64,000 nucleotides of DNA, taken from assembly GCF_007859635.1 (NCBI RefSeq), contig NZ_CP042306.1, positions 2,926,001 to 2,990,000 of the forward strand, read 5' to 3'. Both the position numbers and the translations under genes were made by a program. How positions within the stretch are numbered: position 1 is the first letter of the stretch; every line of letters starts with the position of its first letter. The notes below the pieces were generated by a model. It ran no database searches and was not told where the DNA came from. It was given only the letters and a program-made list of their open reading frames with translations. Origin of the DNA: Sphingomonas panacisoli. Its GTDB lineage: Bacteria; Pseudomonadota; Alphaproteobacteria; Sphingomonadales; Sphingomonadaceae. Shown one piece after another: positions 45,573 to 53,599 of this stretch.

Positions 45573-45842
45573 CTACTTCACCAGATCGGGAATGCGGCCG
45601 AAAATATCGATCATGAAGTCGCTGAGCAGCCCCATCATCATTCCACCGAAAATGACCAGCGCGATGCCGACCACCACCAGTTTCGGGACGAAGGTCAGCG
45701 TCTGCTCGTTGATCGAAGTCGCGGCCTGGACCATGCCCAGGATCAGGCCGGCGAGGAGCGCGGGGATCAGCACCGGCGCCGCGGCGAGTGCGAGCACCCA
45801 CATGGTCTGGTTGGCGACCCCAAGGAAGTAATCGGCGTCCAT
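45573..45842 (-). CDS. fliQ: Flagellar export gate protein FliQ
   Basis: An 89-residue protein with two transmembrane helices (about 13-37 and 53-73). The loop SINEQTLTFVPK is diagnostic of FliQ. It forms the export gate with FliP and FliR. The ATG is three bases after the stop of the small unnamed gene 45846-45974, so that gene may couple its translation. Confidence 0.95.
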   Translation of the reverse strand: MDADYFLGVANQTMWVLALAAAPVLIPALLAGLILGMVQAATSINEQTLTFVPKLVVVGIALVIFGGMMMGLLSDFMIDIFGRIPDLVK

Positions 45843-45845
45843 CGT

Positions 45846-45974
45846 CTAGTTGATCCGGTATTTGGGGTCGGTGCCGGGCGGCAGATCGAGCCACCAGGTC
45901 GTCGCGGGGCGCTTCGCCGGGCGCGGCGGAATGCGGAGGAAATCCGGCAGGAAAGGTGGGGCCGCGGGCGTCAT
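45846..45974 (-). CDS. Unrecognised 42-residue gene between fliP and fliQ
   Basis: An open frame of 42 codons exactly fills the gap between fliP and fliQ. Its ATG overlaps the fliP stop (ATGA) and its TAG lies three bases before the fliQ ATG. The product is rich in Pro, Arg, Ala and Leu (TPAAPPFLPDFLRIPPRPAK at the N-terminal half) and ends near TTWWLDLPPG and KYRIN. It has no transmembrane helix or signal. I know no flagellar gene that matches it. Chance is possible, but the exact fit of both ends argues for translation. Confidence 0.6.
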   Translation of the reverse strand: MTPAAPPFLPDFLRIPPRPAKRPATTWWLDLPPGTDPKYRIN

Positions 45975-46885
45975 GTCGCGAAACTCCCGGCAAGGCTTCC
46001 CATCATCATCGCCCAGCCATCGACCAGCACGAACAGCAGTAGCTTGAACGGCATCGAGATGATCGTCGGCGACATCATCATCATGCCGAGCGACATCAGG
46101 ACGGTCGCGACCACCAGGTCGATGACGATGAACGGCAGGAAGATCAGGAAGCCGATCTGGAACGCGGTCTTGAGCTCGCTGGTGATGAACGCCGGGAGCA
46201 GCACCGAATAGGGTACGTCGATCGAATTCTTGTACGGACCCGACTTCGCCATCTGCGCGAACATCGTCAGGTCCTTGACCCGCGTCTGCTTGATCATGAA
46301 CGCGTGGAGCGGCGCGCCGCCGCGGCTGATCAGTTCGGTGCCCTGGATCTGGCCCGCGGCATAGGGCTGGATCGCCTGCGTGTTGATCTGATTGATCGTC
46401 GGCGCCATCACGAAGAAACTCAGCATCAGCGACAGGCCGATCAGCACCTGGTTCGGCGGCGTCTGTTGCAGGCCCAGCGCCTGGCGCAGCAGCGACAGCA
46501 CGATGATGATCCGCGTGAAGCTGGTCATCATGAGCAGCAGACCCGGCAGGATCGTCAGCAGGCCCATGATGATGAGCACTTGCAGGCTCAGCGATAGCGG
46601 GGCCTTCGCCGCGCCATTGGTGGCGGCAGCGGCGCCCGGGCCGCCAAGCTGGCCGAGCGCGCGGTCGACCGCGTCGCCGACACCGGGCGTCACCGGCGCC
46701 GCGGGAGCAGCAACGGTCGGCGCGGCGGGTGCTGCCTGCGCGAAAGCGGGCATCGCGACGACGAGCAAGGCGATCGCGGCGAGCGCGATCAGCACGGCCT
46801 TCGCGAAACCGTTATGCTTCTTCGCCGGCACCGGCCCGCGAAACAGCGAGGGACCGTCGGCATTCAGGCGGCGGACATGCGTCAC
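45971..46885 (-). CDS. fliP: Flagellar export gate protein FliP
   Basis: A 304-residue export-gate subunit with an N-terminal hydrophobic signal (about 28-50), a Pro/Ala-rich linker (about 52-90), and four transmembrane helices. Conserved segments include MTSFTRIIIVLSLLRQALGLQQTPPNQVL and the C-terminal GMMMMSPTIISMPFKLLLFVLVDGW. The start is GTG 46885 overlapping the fliO stop (GTGA). The first 25 residues look unusual and could be a longer leader than in E. coli. Confidence 0.95.
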   Translation of the reverse strand: MTHVRRLNADGPSLFRGPVPAKKHNGFAKAVLIALAAIALLVVAMPAFAQAAPAAPTVAAPAAPVTPGVGDAVDRALGQLGGPGAAAATNGAAKAPLSLSLQVLIIMGLLTILPGLLLMMTSFTRIIIVLSLLRQALGLQQTPPNQVLIGLSLMLSFFVMAPTINQINTQAIQPYAAGQIQGTELISRGGAPLHAFMIKQTRVKDLTMFAQMAKSGPYKNSIDVPYSVLLPAFITSELKTAFQIGFLIFLPFIVIDLVVATVLMSLGMMMMSPTIISMPFKLLLFVLVDGWAMMMGSLAGSFAT

Positions 46886-47142
46886 TGGCTAGCCCCGCTC
46901 TTGTCGATCAGGGTCACGCCGCTGCGCGCGACCGAGACGAGCAGCTTCTTGCCCTCGAATTCGATCACCGCGAGGCGCAGGCCCGGCGACAGCATCATCG
47001 TTTCCTGGACCTTGAGCAGGCGCGTCGCCTGCTGCTTGTTCAGCCGGCCCTCGAGTCGGCGCCAAGCGTAGAGACAGCCGATCATCAGGCCGCAGACGAG
47101 CGGCAGCAGAACGACCAGCTTGAGGATGTAGCTCCAGAGCAT
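46882..47142 (-). CDS. fliO: Flagellar biosynthesis protein FliO
   Basis: An 86-residue protein with one N-terminal transmembrane helix (about 5-25) and a cytoplasmic beta domain, ending VARSGVTLIDKSG. It helps stabilise FliP during assembly of the export gate. The identity rests mostly on size, topology and its place between fliN and fliP, since FliO is weakly conserved. It is coupled to fliN (TGATG) and to fliP (GTGA). Confidence 0.8.
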   Translation of the reverse strand: MLWSYILKLVVLLPLVCGLMIGCLYAWRRLEGRLNKQQATRLLKVQETMMLSPGLRLAVIEFEGKKLLVSVARSGVTLIDKSGASQ

Positions 47143-47432
47143 CAGCCGCGCTTTTCGGGCGAGACCAATTCGGTCAGGCGCACGCCGAAGCGCTCGCCCA
47201 CGGTGACGACTTCGCCGCGACCGATCAGCGTGCCGTTGACGAAGACGTCGAGCAGCTCGTTCGCGGCGCGATCGAGCTCGATCACCGAGCTTTCGCCGAG
47301 CGCGAGAAGCTCGCGCAAGGTCAGCCGGGTCTGGCCGATCTCAACCGTCAGCTTGACGTCGACATCCTGCAGCAGCCGGAAATTGGCCGCCATGTTGGCG
47401 TCGACCGGAAAAGTACCGGACATGTCGGTCAT
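47142..47432 (-). CDS. fliN: Flagellar motor switch protein FliN
   Basis: A 96-residue C-ring protein. The SpoA-type domain reads LQDVDVKLTVEIGQTRLTLRELLALGESSVIELDRAANELLDVFVNG when joined from its visible segments, the standard FliN surface that binds FliH and CheY-P. It has only a short N-terminal extension. Stops and starts overlap those of fliM and fliO. Confidence 0.95.
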   Translation of the reverse strand: MTDMSGTFPVDANMAANFRLLQDVDVKLTVEIGQTRLTLRELLALGESSVIELDRAANELLDVFVNGTLIGRGEVVTVGERFGVRLTELVSPEKRG

Positions 47433-48370
47433 GCGAGTTCCTCAGGGTTCAGAGACAGATGATTGAGACGGATCGCGGCGCGGCCGTTGGACGTGCCGAC
47501 GGTCCCGGTGCCCAGCCGCCCCTTGGCGACCATGACGGGGACGTCGGCGGCGACGGTGATCGGGATCACGTCGCCCTCCTTCAGCTCCATGAGCTTGGCG
47601 AGGCTGATGACCGGTTCGGCAAGAACCGAGCGGACCGGGAAGGTCACCGTCATCATCGCCTTCGCCAGGCCGTTCTGCCACGCCGGATCGGGTGCCGCGC
47701 CGAGCACCTTGCCGGTCAGCGACGGGGCGTAGGGCTTCAGCGACTGGACCGGGTAGACGATATCGACGAACACCGGCTTGGCCGAGCCCTTGCCGATGCC
47801 GAAACGGGTGACGATGACCGGGTCATCGCCATCGATCCCGGACACCATCGCGGCATCGCCGACGACGCGACCGGGCGCGAAATGGATCTTGGCGAGCGGC
47901 TCCCACGCCGTCGCCATTGGCTCGGCGATCATCCGTCCCAACCGCTGGATCATGGCTTCGGCCGCCGGCGTGAACTCGGTCGGCATATCGTGCGGCGCGG
48001 CGCCGTTGCCGCCGAAGAACAGGTCGAGCAGTTCGAGGCTGAACTTGCCGTCGATCACCAGCAGAGTCTGGCCGGTACCCGGGCTCATCGCCAGCGGCAT
48101 CCAGCCGGTCAGGACCTCGGGCCGTTCCGCGCGATAATCGGTGAAGCGCTGGACCGCGAGCGGTTCCGCCCAGATACGCAGTTCGGCCCGGAGCAATGGC
48201 TCGAACACGCCGCGCAGGCTCCGCGCGAGACGCGCCGAAAGGTGCTGGAGCGTGTGGAGATCGCCGAACGGGTTGAGATTCGCGCCACCCAACGCCGCGG
48301 CATGCGTCGCGCCTTCGCGCGGCCGCTCGCGGCGGTCCTCCTCGGACATGGTGGACGTCTCGTTAACCAT
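47429..48370 (-). CDS. fliM: Flagellar motor switch protein FliM
   Basis: A 313-residue C-ring protein that links FliG and FliN. The central CheC-like domain (about 50-230) carries a GGNGAAPHDM-type loop and GRMIAEPMATAW, and the C-terminal SpoA domain starts near 250. The N-terminal EIDALL-type CheY-binding motif expected in enteric FliM is not obvious; the first 20 residues are highly charged instead. The ATG at 48370 is three bases after the fliL stop; ATG 48349 is an alternative. Confidence 0.93.
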   Translation of the reverse strand: MVNETSTMSEEDRRERPREGATHAAALGGANLNPFGDLHTLQHLSARLARSLRGVFEPLLRAELRIWAEPLAVQRFTDYRAERPEVLTGWMPLAMSPGTGQTLLVIDGKFSLELLDLFFGGNGAAPHDMPTEFTPAAEAMIQRLGRMIAEPMATAWEPLAKIHFAPGRVVGDAAMVSGIDGDDPVIVTRFGIGKGSAKPVFVDIVYPVQSLKPYAPSLTGKVLGAAPDPAWQNGLAKAMMTVTFPVRSVLAEPVISLAKLMELKEGDVIPITVAADVPVMVAKGRLGTGTVGTSNGRAAIRLNHLSLNPEELA

Positions 48371-48373
48371 GTC

Positions 48374-48976
48374 TCACTGAACAACGAAACTGGTAAAGTA
48401 AACGTTACTAATCCCGCCAAAACCTTCCTTTTGCTTCAGCGTCGCGTTGATCGCCGCGGCCAGTCGCTTGGCGAGTTTGTCCTTGCCCTGGCTCGTGAAG
48501 ACCTCGTCCTCGGTCGCGTCGCCGAGCGCCATCAGCACCGCGGAGCGCACCGCGATCTCGTTGGTTTTCAGGTTTTCGATGACCGTATCGTCGTATGGCG
48601 TCGATACCGCGATCCCGACCTGGACGTAGTGGACGCTGTCCTGCAGATTCGACGTGAAGTCCTTGTCGAGCGGGTAATAGTTCGACGCATATTTGTCGCC
48701 GCCGACACCGGGAGGCGGCGCCTTGCCGCCACCGCCGCCTTCGCCTTCCTTGCCCGCGCCGCCCCCACCGCGCTTCTGCTCGCTCTTGGGGACCATCTTG
48801 TAGCCCGCCTCTTCGGCCGCCGACTTGGCGTGCCCGCCGCCGAGATAGCCGAGCGCATAGGCACCCCCCGCGCCGCCGCCGAGCACGGTCACCGCGCCCA
48901 GGATCATGATCAGCTTGCCCTTGCCCTTTTTCTTCTTGGGTGCGGCGTCGGTCGCGGTTTCTGTTTCGTCACTCAT
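48374..48976 (-). CDS. fliL: Flagellar basal-body protein FliL
   Basis: A 200-residue single-pass protein of the motor region that supports stators. A Lys-rich cytoplasmic start (KKKKGKGK) precedes one transmembrane helix (about 22-45). A low-complexity linker of Gly, Lys and Pro (about 66-92) is longer than usual. The periplasmic domain follows (YYPLDKDFTSNLQDS) and ends GGISNVYFTSFVVQ. Located between fliK and fliM as in many loci. Confidence 0.93.
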   Translation of the reverse strand: MSDETETATDAAPKKKKGKGKLIMILGAVTVLGGGAGGAYALGYLGGGHAKSAAEEAGYKMVPKSEQKRGGGGAGKEGEGGGGGKAPPPGVGGDKYASNYYPLDKDFTSNLQDSVHYVQVGIAVSTPYDDTVIENLKTNEIAVRSAVLMALGDATEDEVFTSQGKDKLAKRLAAAINATLKQKEGFGGISNVYFTSFVVQ

Positions 48977-48990
48977 TACAAACCCCCGGA

Positions 48991-50094
48991 TTAAGCGATG
49001 CGGCCGTCTTCGACGGCCTGGTTGTCGTCGCCGCGCGTCGTCGCGAGGCGGTTGGAGATGGGCTGGGTGCGCTCGGCCTGCGGATGCGGGCGCTGATCGC
49101 CCTGCCCGCTCAGATCGACGCTGGTGCCCGACAGACGGATACCGCGCGCTTCGGCGGCGGCGGAGAGCTGCGGCGTGGCATCGACCAGCATCGTGCGCGT
49201 GTTCGGCTGCTCGGCGGTGAACCGCACGCTGATCGCGCCGTCGGTGTGCGTGCGCAGCGCGATATCGACGCGGCCTAGCGCTTCGGGCTTCAAGCGGATC
49301 GACGTGTCGTTGGCGTTCGCGTTGTCCCGCAGCGCCTCAATGTGATCGATCATCTTCTGCGGCCAGTCCTGGCGTCCCATGTCGAGCGTCTGGCGCTGCG
49401 CGTCGCCCATCGGCGCGACCGGCAGGGTAGTGGTCGGCTGCGAGAGCGAGGAAGCGGTAGTCGGAGTCAGCGACGAGATCGAATCGTCGTCGCGCTTCAT
49501 CCGGTCGGTCATCGACAGCGCGAAGAGCGCGGGCAGCGCGGCGACGGACGGTGCCGGTGTCGGATTGAGCGACACCGGCGTCGGCAGCGGCGTCTTCGCG
49601 GGCTGCAGCAACGGCAGCTTGATCGGCTGCGGCGTGACGGGAGCGTCGTTCGTCGGCTTGGCGACCGGCAAGTCGGCAACCGGTGTGTCGATGGTAACCG
49701 GCGGTTCGATTACGGCCGGGATCACGTCGGCGATCTTTTGGCCGGAGATGGGTGCCAAGCCTTCCGGGATGCTGCCGTCCGACACGACCGAAATGTCAGG
49801 TCCGATCGGTGGCTTCGGCGCCGGGATCGGCGGCAAGACTGTCGGCGGGCCGAACAGCCAGGCGAGCGCGGGATCCACGTCCTTGTCCTTTTCCGGCAAA
49901 TCTTTGCCGGTGGCGGCATCGTCTTGCCCCTTGTCGTCGCCCGCGGACTCCTTGGCCGCCGGCTTAAACTTCTTGTCGTTCATCACCTCGCAAAAGCCGC
50001 CCGAACTGGGCGCATGAGAGGCGTTCGCCGAGGGCGGCGCGGCCGGTGCGGGCAGCGCGATCGAACTGGCAGCAGGACTGGTCAGAGCTGACAT
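48991..50094 (-). CDS. fliK: Flagellar hook-length control protein FliK
   Basis: A 367-residue protein that measures the hook and triggers the FlhB switch. The N-terminal 240 residues are Pro/Ala/Ser/Thr-rich with low conservation, as normal. The C-terminal domain reads LRDNANANDTSIRLKPEALGRVDIALRTHTDGAISVRF across its length, the typical FliK 'LkPeeLGrVei' motif. GAGG precedes the ATG at 50094. It sits between fliJ and fliL. Confidence 0.88.
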   Translation of the reverse strand: MSALTSPAASSIALPAPAAPPSANASHAPSSGGFCEVMNDKKFKPAAKESAGDDKGQDDAATGKDLPEKDKDVDPALAWLFGPPTVLPPIPAPKPPIGPDISVVSDGSIPEGLAPISGQKIADVIPAVIEPPVTIDTPVADLPVAKPTNDAPVTPQPIKLPLLQPAKTPLPTPVSLNPTPAPSVAALPALFALSMTDRMKRDDDSISSLTPTTASSLSQPTTTLPVAPMGDAQRQTLDMGRQDWPQKMIDHIEALRDNANANDTSIRLKPEALGRVDIALRTHTDGAISVRFTAEQPNTRTMLVDATPQLSAAAEARGIRLSGTSVDLSGQGDQRPHPQAERTQPISNRLATTRGDDNQAVEDGRIA

Positions 50095-50137
50095 ACGTAC
50101 CTCTATCGCGGTGCGTGCACTGCACCGCATGAGGTGT

Positions 50138-50557
50138 TCAGCAAGGATCGTGCCGAATTTTCCGAACCGGCGGCGCGACTTCGAGTTCGCGGATTGCCTT
50201 GAGCGCAGCCTCGGCATCGGCGCGGGCCATCAGCTTCTCGATCGCACTTTGGTCGCGGCGGGCTTCGCGCGTGGCTTCGGCAGCGAGGTCGGCGGCGCGC
50301 TCGGCATCGACCAGCCGCGCCTGCGCCATCTCCGCCGAAGCGTGGAGCCGCGAGCGGAAGTGCGCGGCGGCGACGAGCGCGAAGCCGCTACCTTCGGCGG
50401 GTGCAGGCGCGACATTCTGCGCCAGTTGCGCGATGCGGTGCGCGAGATCGGCTTCGCTCGCACGCTTGTCGTGCGCCTGCGCTTCGGCCGCGCGGGTCAT
50501 GTTCAGCTGGAGCGTGCGGACGCGCAGCAGGCGGTCGAGTTGCTTCTTATTGGCCAT
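50138..50557 (-). CDS. fliJ: Flagellar export protein FliJ
   Basis: A 139-residue coiled-coil protein, the stalk of the export ATPase. It is almost wholly alpha-helical and rich in Ala, Arg and Glu, with no sharp sequence signature, so the identity comes mainly from its place after fliI, with an 11-base overlap, and the predicted coiled coil (about 5-120). Confidence 0.8.
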   Translation of the reverse strand: MANKKQLDRLLRVRTLQLNMTRAAEAQAHDKRASEADLAHRIAQLAQNVAPAPAEGSGFALVAAAHFRSRLHASAEMAQARLVDAERAADLAAEATREARRDQSAIEKLMARADAEAALKAIRELEVAPPVRKIRHDPC

Positions 50558-51884
50558 GATCGCCGAACACGCCGATCAGTTCGGCGACGGCGTCGTCCAT
50601 CGGCACGATCGAGTCAGCGTCCTGGCGGATGAATTCCATGACCGCCGGGTGGCAGGCAATCGCCGCGTCGATTTCGGGGTCGGCCCCGCCGCGATACGCG
50701 CCCATCAGGACGAGATCGCGATTCTCTTCATACGTCGCGAGGTGCCGGCGCAGAACGCGCGCAGCCGCGATATGATCGGGCTGCGCGATGTCGGTCATCA
50801 CGCGGCTGACGGAGGGTCCGAGGTCGATCGCCGGATAGACGCCGCGCTCGGCGAGCTGGCGCGAAAGGACGATATGGCCGTCGAGAATCGAGCGTGCGCT
50901 GTCGACCACGGGATCGTTGCCGTCGTCGCCGTCGGCGAGCACGGTGTAGATCGCGGTGATGGACCCGCCCGATTTAACGTCGGTGCCGGCGCGTTCGATG
51001 AGGTTGGGCAGCATCGCGATCGCGCTGGGCGGATAGCCGCGCGCCGAGGCAGGCTCGCCGAGCGCCAGGCCAATCTCGCGACCGGCATGCGCGACGCGAG
51101 TCAGCGAATCCATGATGAGCAGGACCTTCTTGCCCTCGGCCCGGAAGCCCTCGGCGATCGCGGTGGCGCGCAGAGCGCCGCGGATGCGGAGCACCGGCGA
51201 ATGATTGGCCGGCACTGCGACCACGACCGAACGCGCGCGCGCCTCGCCAGCGACCTTGGTTTCGAGGAAATCCGCGACTTCGCGGCTACGTTCACCGATC
51301 AACCCGATCACCACGACATCGGCCTGCGCCGCGCGGACGATCATGCCGAGCAACACCGATTTACCGACACCCGATCCGGCCATGATACCGACGCGCTGGC
51401 CCTGGCCGATCGTCAGCAGCCCGTTGATCGCGCGCACCCCGACATCCATCGGTTGCAGCACGCGGCCGCGATCGAGCGGACCCTGCAATTTTCCCGCAAG
51501 CGGCCAATGCTTCGCGCCACGGATCGGGCCGAGCCCGTCGATCGGCTTACCCGCGCCATCGACCACGCGGCCGAGTAGCGCGCTGCCGACTTCGGCCGCG
51601 CCCGGTGCGCCGATCGGGCGGACCGAGGATTGCGGGAGCAAGGCGGCCGGGCCGCCCAGATTCATCAGCAGCGTGCGCCCGTTGCGAAAGCCGATCACTT
51701 CGGCCTCGACCTTGGCGCCGTTCGCCGCACCGACCTGGCACACCGTGCCGACCGACAGGTTGAGGCCGACCGCCTCCATCAGTAAGCCGTCGAACGACGC
51801 TAAACGCCCCGACACCTTCGGGGTGGGGGCGAAGTCGGCGGTACCGAGGCTTTCGAGATAGTCGGCGGCGAAGCGATTGAGCAT
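50547..51884 (-). CDS. fliI: Flagellum-specific ATPase FliI
   Basis: A 445-residue F1-type ATPase that powers or assists protein export. Walker A is GSGVGKS in IMAGSGVGKSVLLGMI (about residues 170-180); Walker B is VLLIMDSLTRVAHAGREIG; the P-loop flanks GERSREV are typical. The ATG at 51884 overlaps the fliH stop by one base (TGATG). A longer frame upstream lacks FliI sequence. Confidence 0.97.
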   Translation of the reverse strand: MLNRFAADYLESLGTADFAPTPKVSGRLASFDGLLMEAVGLNLSVGTVCQVGAANGAKVEAEVIGFRNGRTLLMNLGGPAALLPQSSVRPIGAPGAAEVGSALLGRVVDGAGKPIDGLGPIRGAKHWPLAGKLQGPLDRGRVLQPMDVGVRAINGLLTIGQGQRVGIMAGSGVGKSVLLGMIVRAAQADVVVIGLIGERSREVADFLETKVAGEARARSVVVAVPANHSPVLRIRGALRATAIAEGFRAEGKKVLLIMDSLTRVAHAGREIGLALGEPASARGYPPSAIAMLPNLIERAGTDVKSGGSITAIYTVLADGDDGNDPVVDSARSILDGHIVLSRQLAERGVYPAIDLGPSVSRVMTDIAQPDHIAAARVLRRHLATYEENRDLVLMGAYRGGADPEIDAAIACHPAVMEFIRQDADSIVPMDDAVAELIGVFGDHGQ

Positions 51885-52602
51885 CAGTCGGGCAGGCCCG
51901 TACGGTCGATCACCTGCGCGAGCTGTTCGAGCCACTGATCCGGCCCGTCCTCGACGATCGTGGCCGACGATTCGAGCACGAAGTGACCGCGCTGAACGTG
52001 GCCGTCGGCGACCGCGAAGATATTCTCGGGCAATTTGCCTTCGACCAGCGGCAGGTCGTCGGGGTTGATCCTGAGCAAGGCCGATTCGGCGTCGTCGCCG
52101 ATCATCCCAGCGGCGCTCGCGACGCGGCGCGTCAGCAGCTCGGCATCGATCCCGGTCTCACCGATCATCTTCGTCACCAGTAGCATCACCGTCGCGCGGA
52201 GATGCCCGGCGAGCCGTTCACGATCGACGCGACGGTCGTCGGCGATGGCCGCGACGAGGCTTTCGAGCAGCGCCTGGTCGCGCTCGCCCAGACGCCCCCG
52301 TTTGCCAATGCGGCGGCCAGCCCCTCGTCATAACCCTGCTGCCGCGCGGTCTGCACCGGATCGATGAACCCGGTGGCCGGTTGCGCGGCGTCGAGCGGAT
52401 CCCAGCCCTCGGTCGGGTTGGTGTCGGTTTCGGCCGGCGAGAAATGGCGCGGTTGCGCCGGCTCGCCCGGCGGTGTCGGGGTGATGTCGCGCGGCGCGAA
52501 CGCCACGCCCTTCGCGGCGTAAGCCTGGCGCAGCGCAGCGCCGGCGGCGTCGCGGCGGCCGGCGAACCCGGCGACGAAGCTCGATAGATTGGCCTCAGAC
52601 AT
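51884..52602 (-). CDS. fliH: Flagellar assembly protein FliH, frameshifted
   Basis: FliH binds FliI and the C-ring. The gene is in two frames: the N-terminal part (52602 to about 52300, opening MSEANLSSFVAGFAG and reaching TARQQGYDEGLAAALANGG) and the C-terminal part in the next frame (RLGERDQALLESLVAAIADD, then TVMLLVTKMIGETGIDAELL to the end). Adding one C to the run of five at 52295-52299 joins them into a 239-residue protein of normal length and pattern. As written, the protein would be truncated about 100 codons in, so either an error or a real mutation. It overlaps fliG at its start. Confidence 0.8.
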
Positions 52603-53599
52603 AATCGTCGTCGCCGCCCATCATGATCGTACCGTCCTTCGCCAGCGCACGTGCCTGCTGAATGATGATCTTCTGCGCTTCGAGCACTTCGGCGAGCTTC
52701 ATCGGGCCGCGCGCTTCCATCTCGTCGCGAATGCCGTCGGCGGCGCGCGCCGACATGCAGCCCAGGAAGCGGTTGCGGATTTCCTCGTCCACGCCCTTCA
52801 GCGCGCGCGTCAGTACGTCGCTGTCGATGTTGCGGATCAGCGTACCCAAATTCTTGTCGTCCAGGTCGAGCAGATTCTCGAACACGAACAACGCTTCCTC
52901 GATCTGCTTCGCGATGTCGCGGTCGAGCTTGAACAGCTTGGGCATGACCCGCTGCTCGGTGGTCTTGCGTGCGCCCGACAGGATCTTAGCCGCCTCGCGC
53001 GTGCCGCCGATCGTGACGCCAGCCGACTGCGTAGCCGCCTTGGTGCGGCCGGCCAGCATCGTGCGCAGCGTGTCGATCGCTTCGGGCGTTATCGGCCCCA
53101 GCCGCGCGACGCGGTGGAGGATGTCGGGCTGCACCGCATCGGGCAGCATTTCGAGTACCTGGCCGGCGATCGTCGGATCTAGGTTCGCGATCACCACCGC
53201 GGCGATCTGCGGGTGCTCCTTTTCGATCATCGCCGCGATCTCGCCGGCTTCCATCCAGTCGAGCAGGTCGATCTGGCACGCAGCTTCAGGCGGAGTGATG
53301 CGCGCGAGGACGCTGTCGGCCTTTTCCTGGCCGAGCGCCTTGGTCATCACCGTTTCGATGATCGGCTTGGGATCGAACGCGATACCGGTACGATCACGCG
53401 CGCGGCCGACGAAATCGTCGAGCACGTCGCCGACCTGGTCCTCGCCGACGTCCGCGACCGCGAACATCGCCTTGCCAAGTTGGCGCACTTCCTCGGGATC
53501 GAGCTTCTGGAGGATGCTCGCCGCCTCCTCCTCGCCGACCAGCATCATCAGGACGGCGGCGCGCTCGACACCGGAATAGGAGCGGAAAGGAGCGTTCAT
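52595..53599 (-). CDS. fliG: Flagellar motor switch protein FliG
   Basis: A 334-residue rotor protein. The N-domain starts YSGVERAAVLMMLVGEEEAASILQKL and binds the MS ring; the middle EHPQIAAVVIANLDP (the EHPQ motif) binds FliM; the C-terminal charged helix reads LTRALKGVDEEIRNRFLGCMSARAAD, with torque-generating residues. The ATG overlaps the fliF stop (TGATG). It ends with DDDYV, overlapping fliH by eight bases. Confidence 0.97.
   Translation of the reverse strand: MNAPFRSYSGVERAAVLMMLVGEEEAASILQKLDPEEVRQLGKAMFAVADVGEDQVGDVLDDFVGRARDRTGIAFDPKPIIETVMTKALGQEKADSVLARITPPEAACQIDLLDWMEAGEIAAMIEKEHPQIAAVVIANLDPTIAGQVLEMLPDAVQPDILHRVARLGPITPEAIDTLRTMLAGRTKAATQSAGVTIGGTREAAKILSGARKTTEQRVMPKLFKLDRDIAKQIEEALFVFENLLDLDDKNLGTLIRNIDSDVLTRALKGVDEEIRNRFLGCMSARAADGIRDEMEARGPMKLAEVLEAQKIIIQQARALAKDGTIMMGGDDDYV

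Noticed and set aside
45571..45993. Longer FliR starting at 45993
   Set aside because: It would cover fliQ in another frame; the start at 45570 gives the standard FliR N-terminus.
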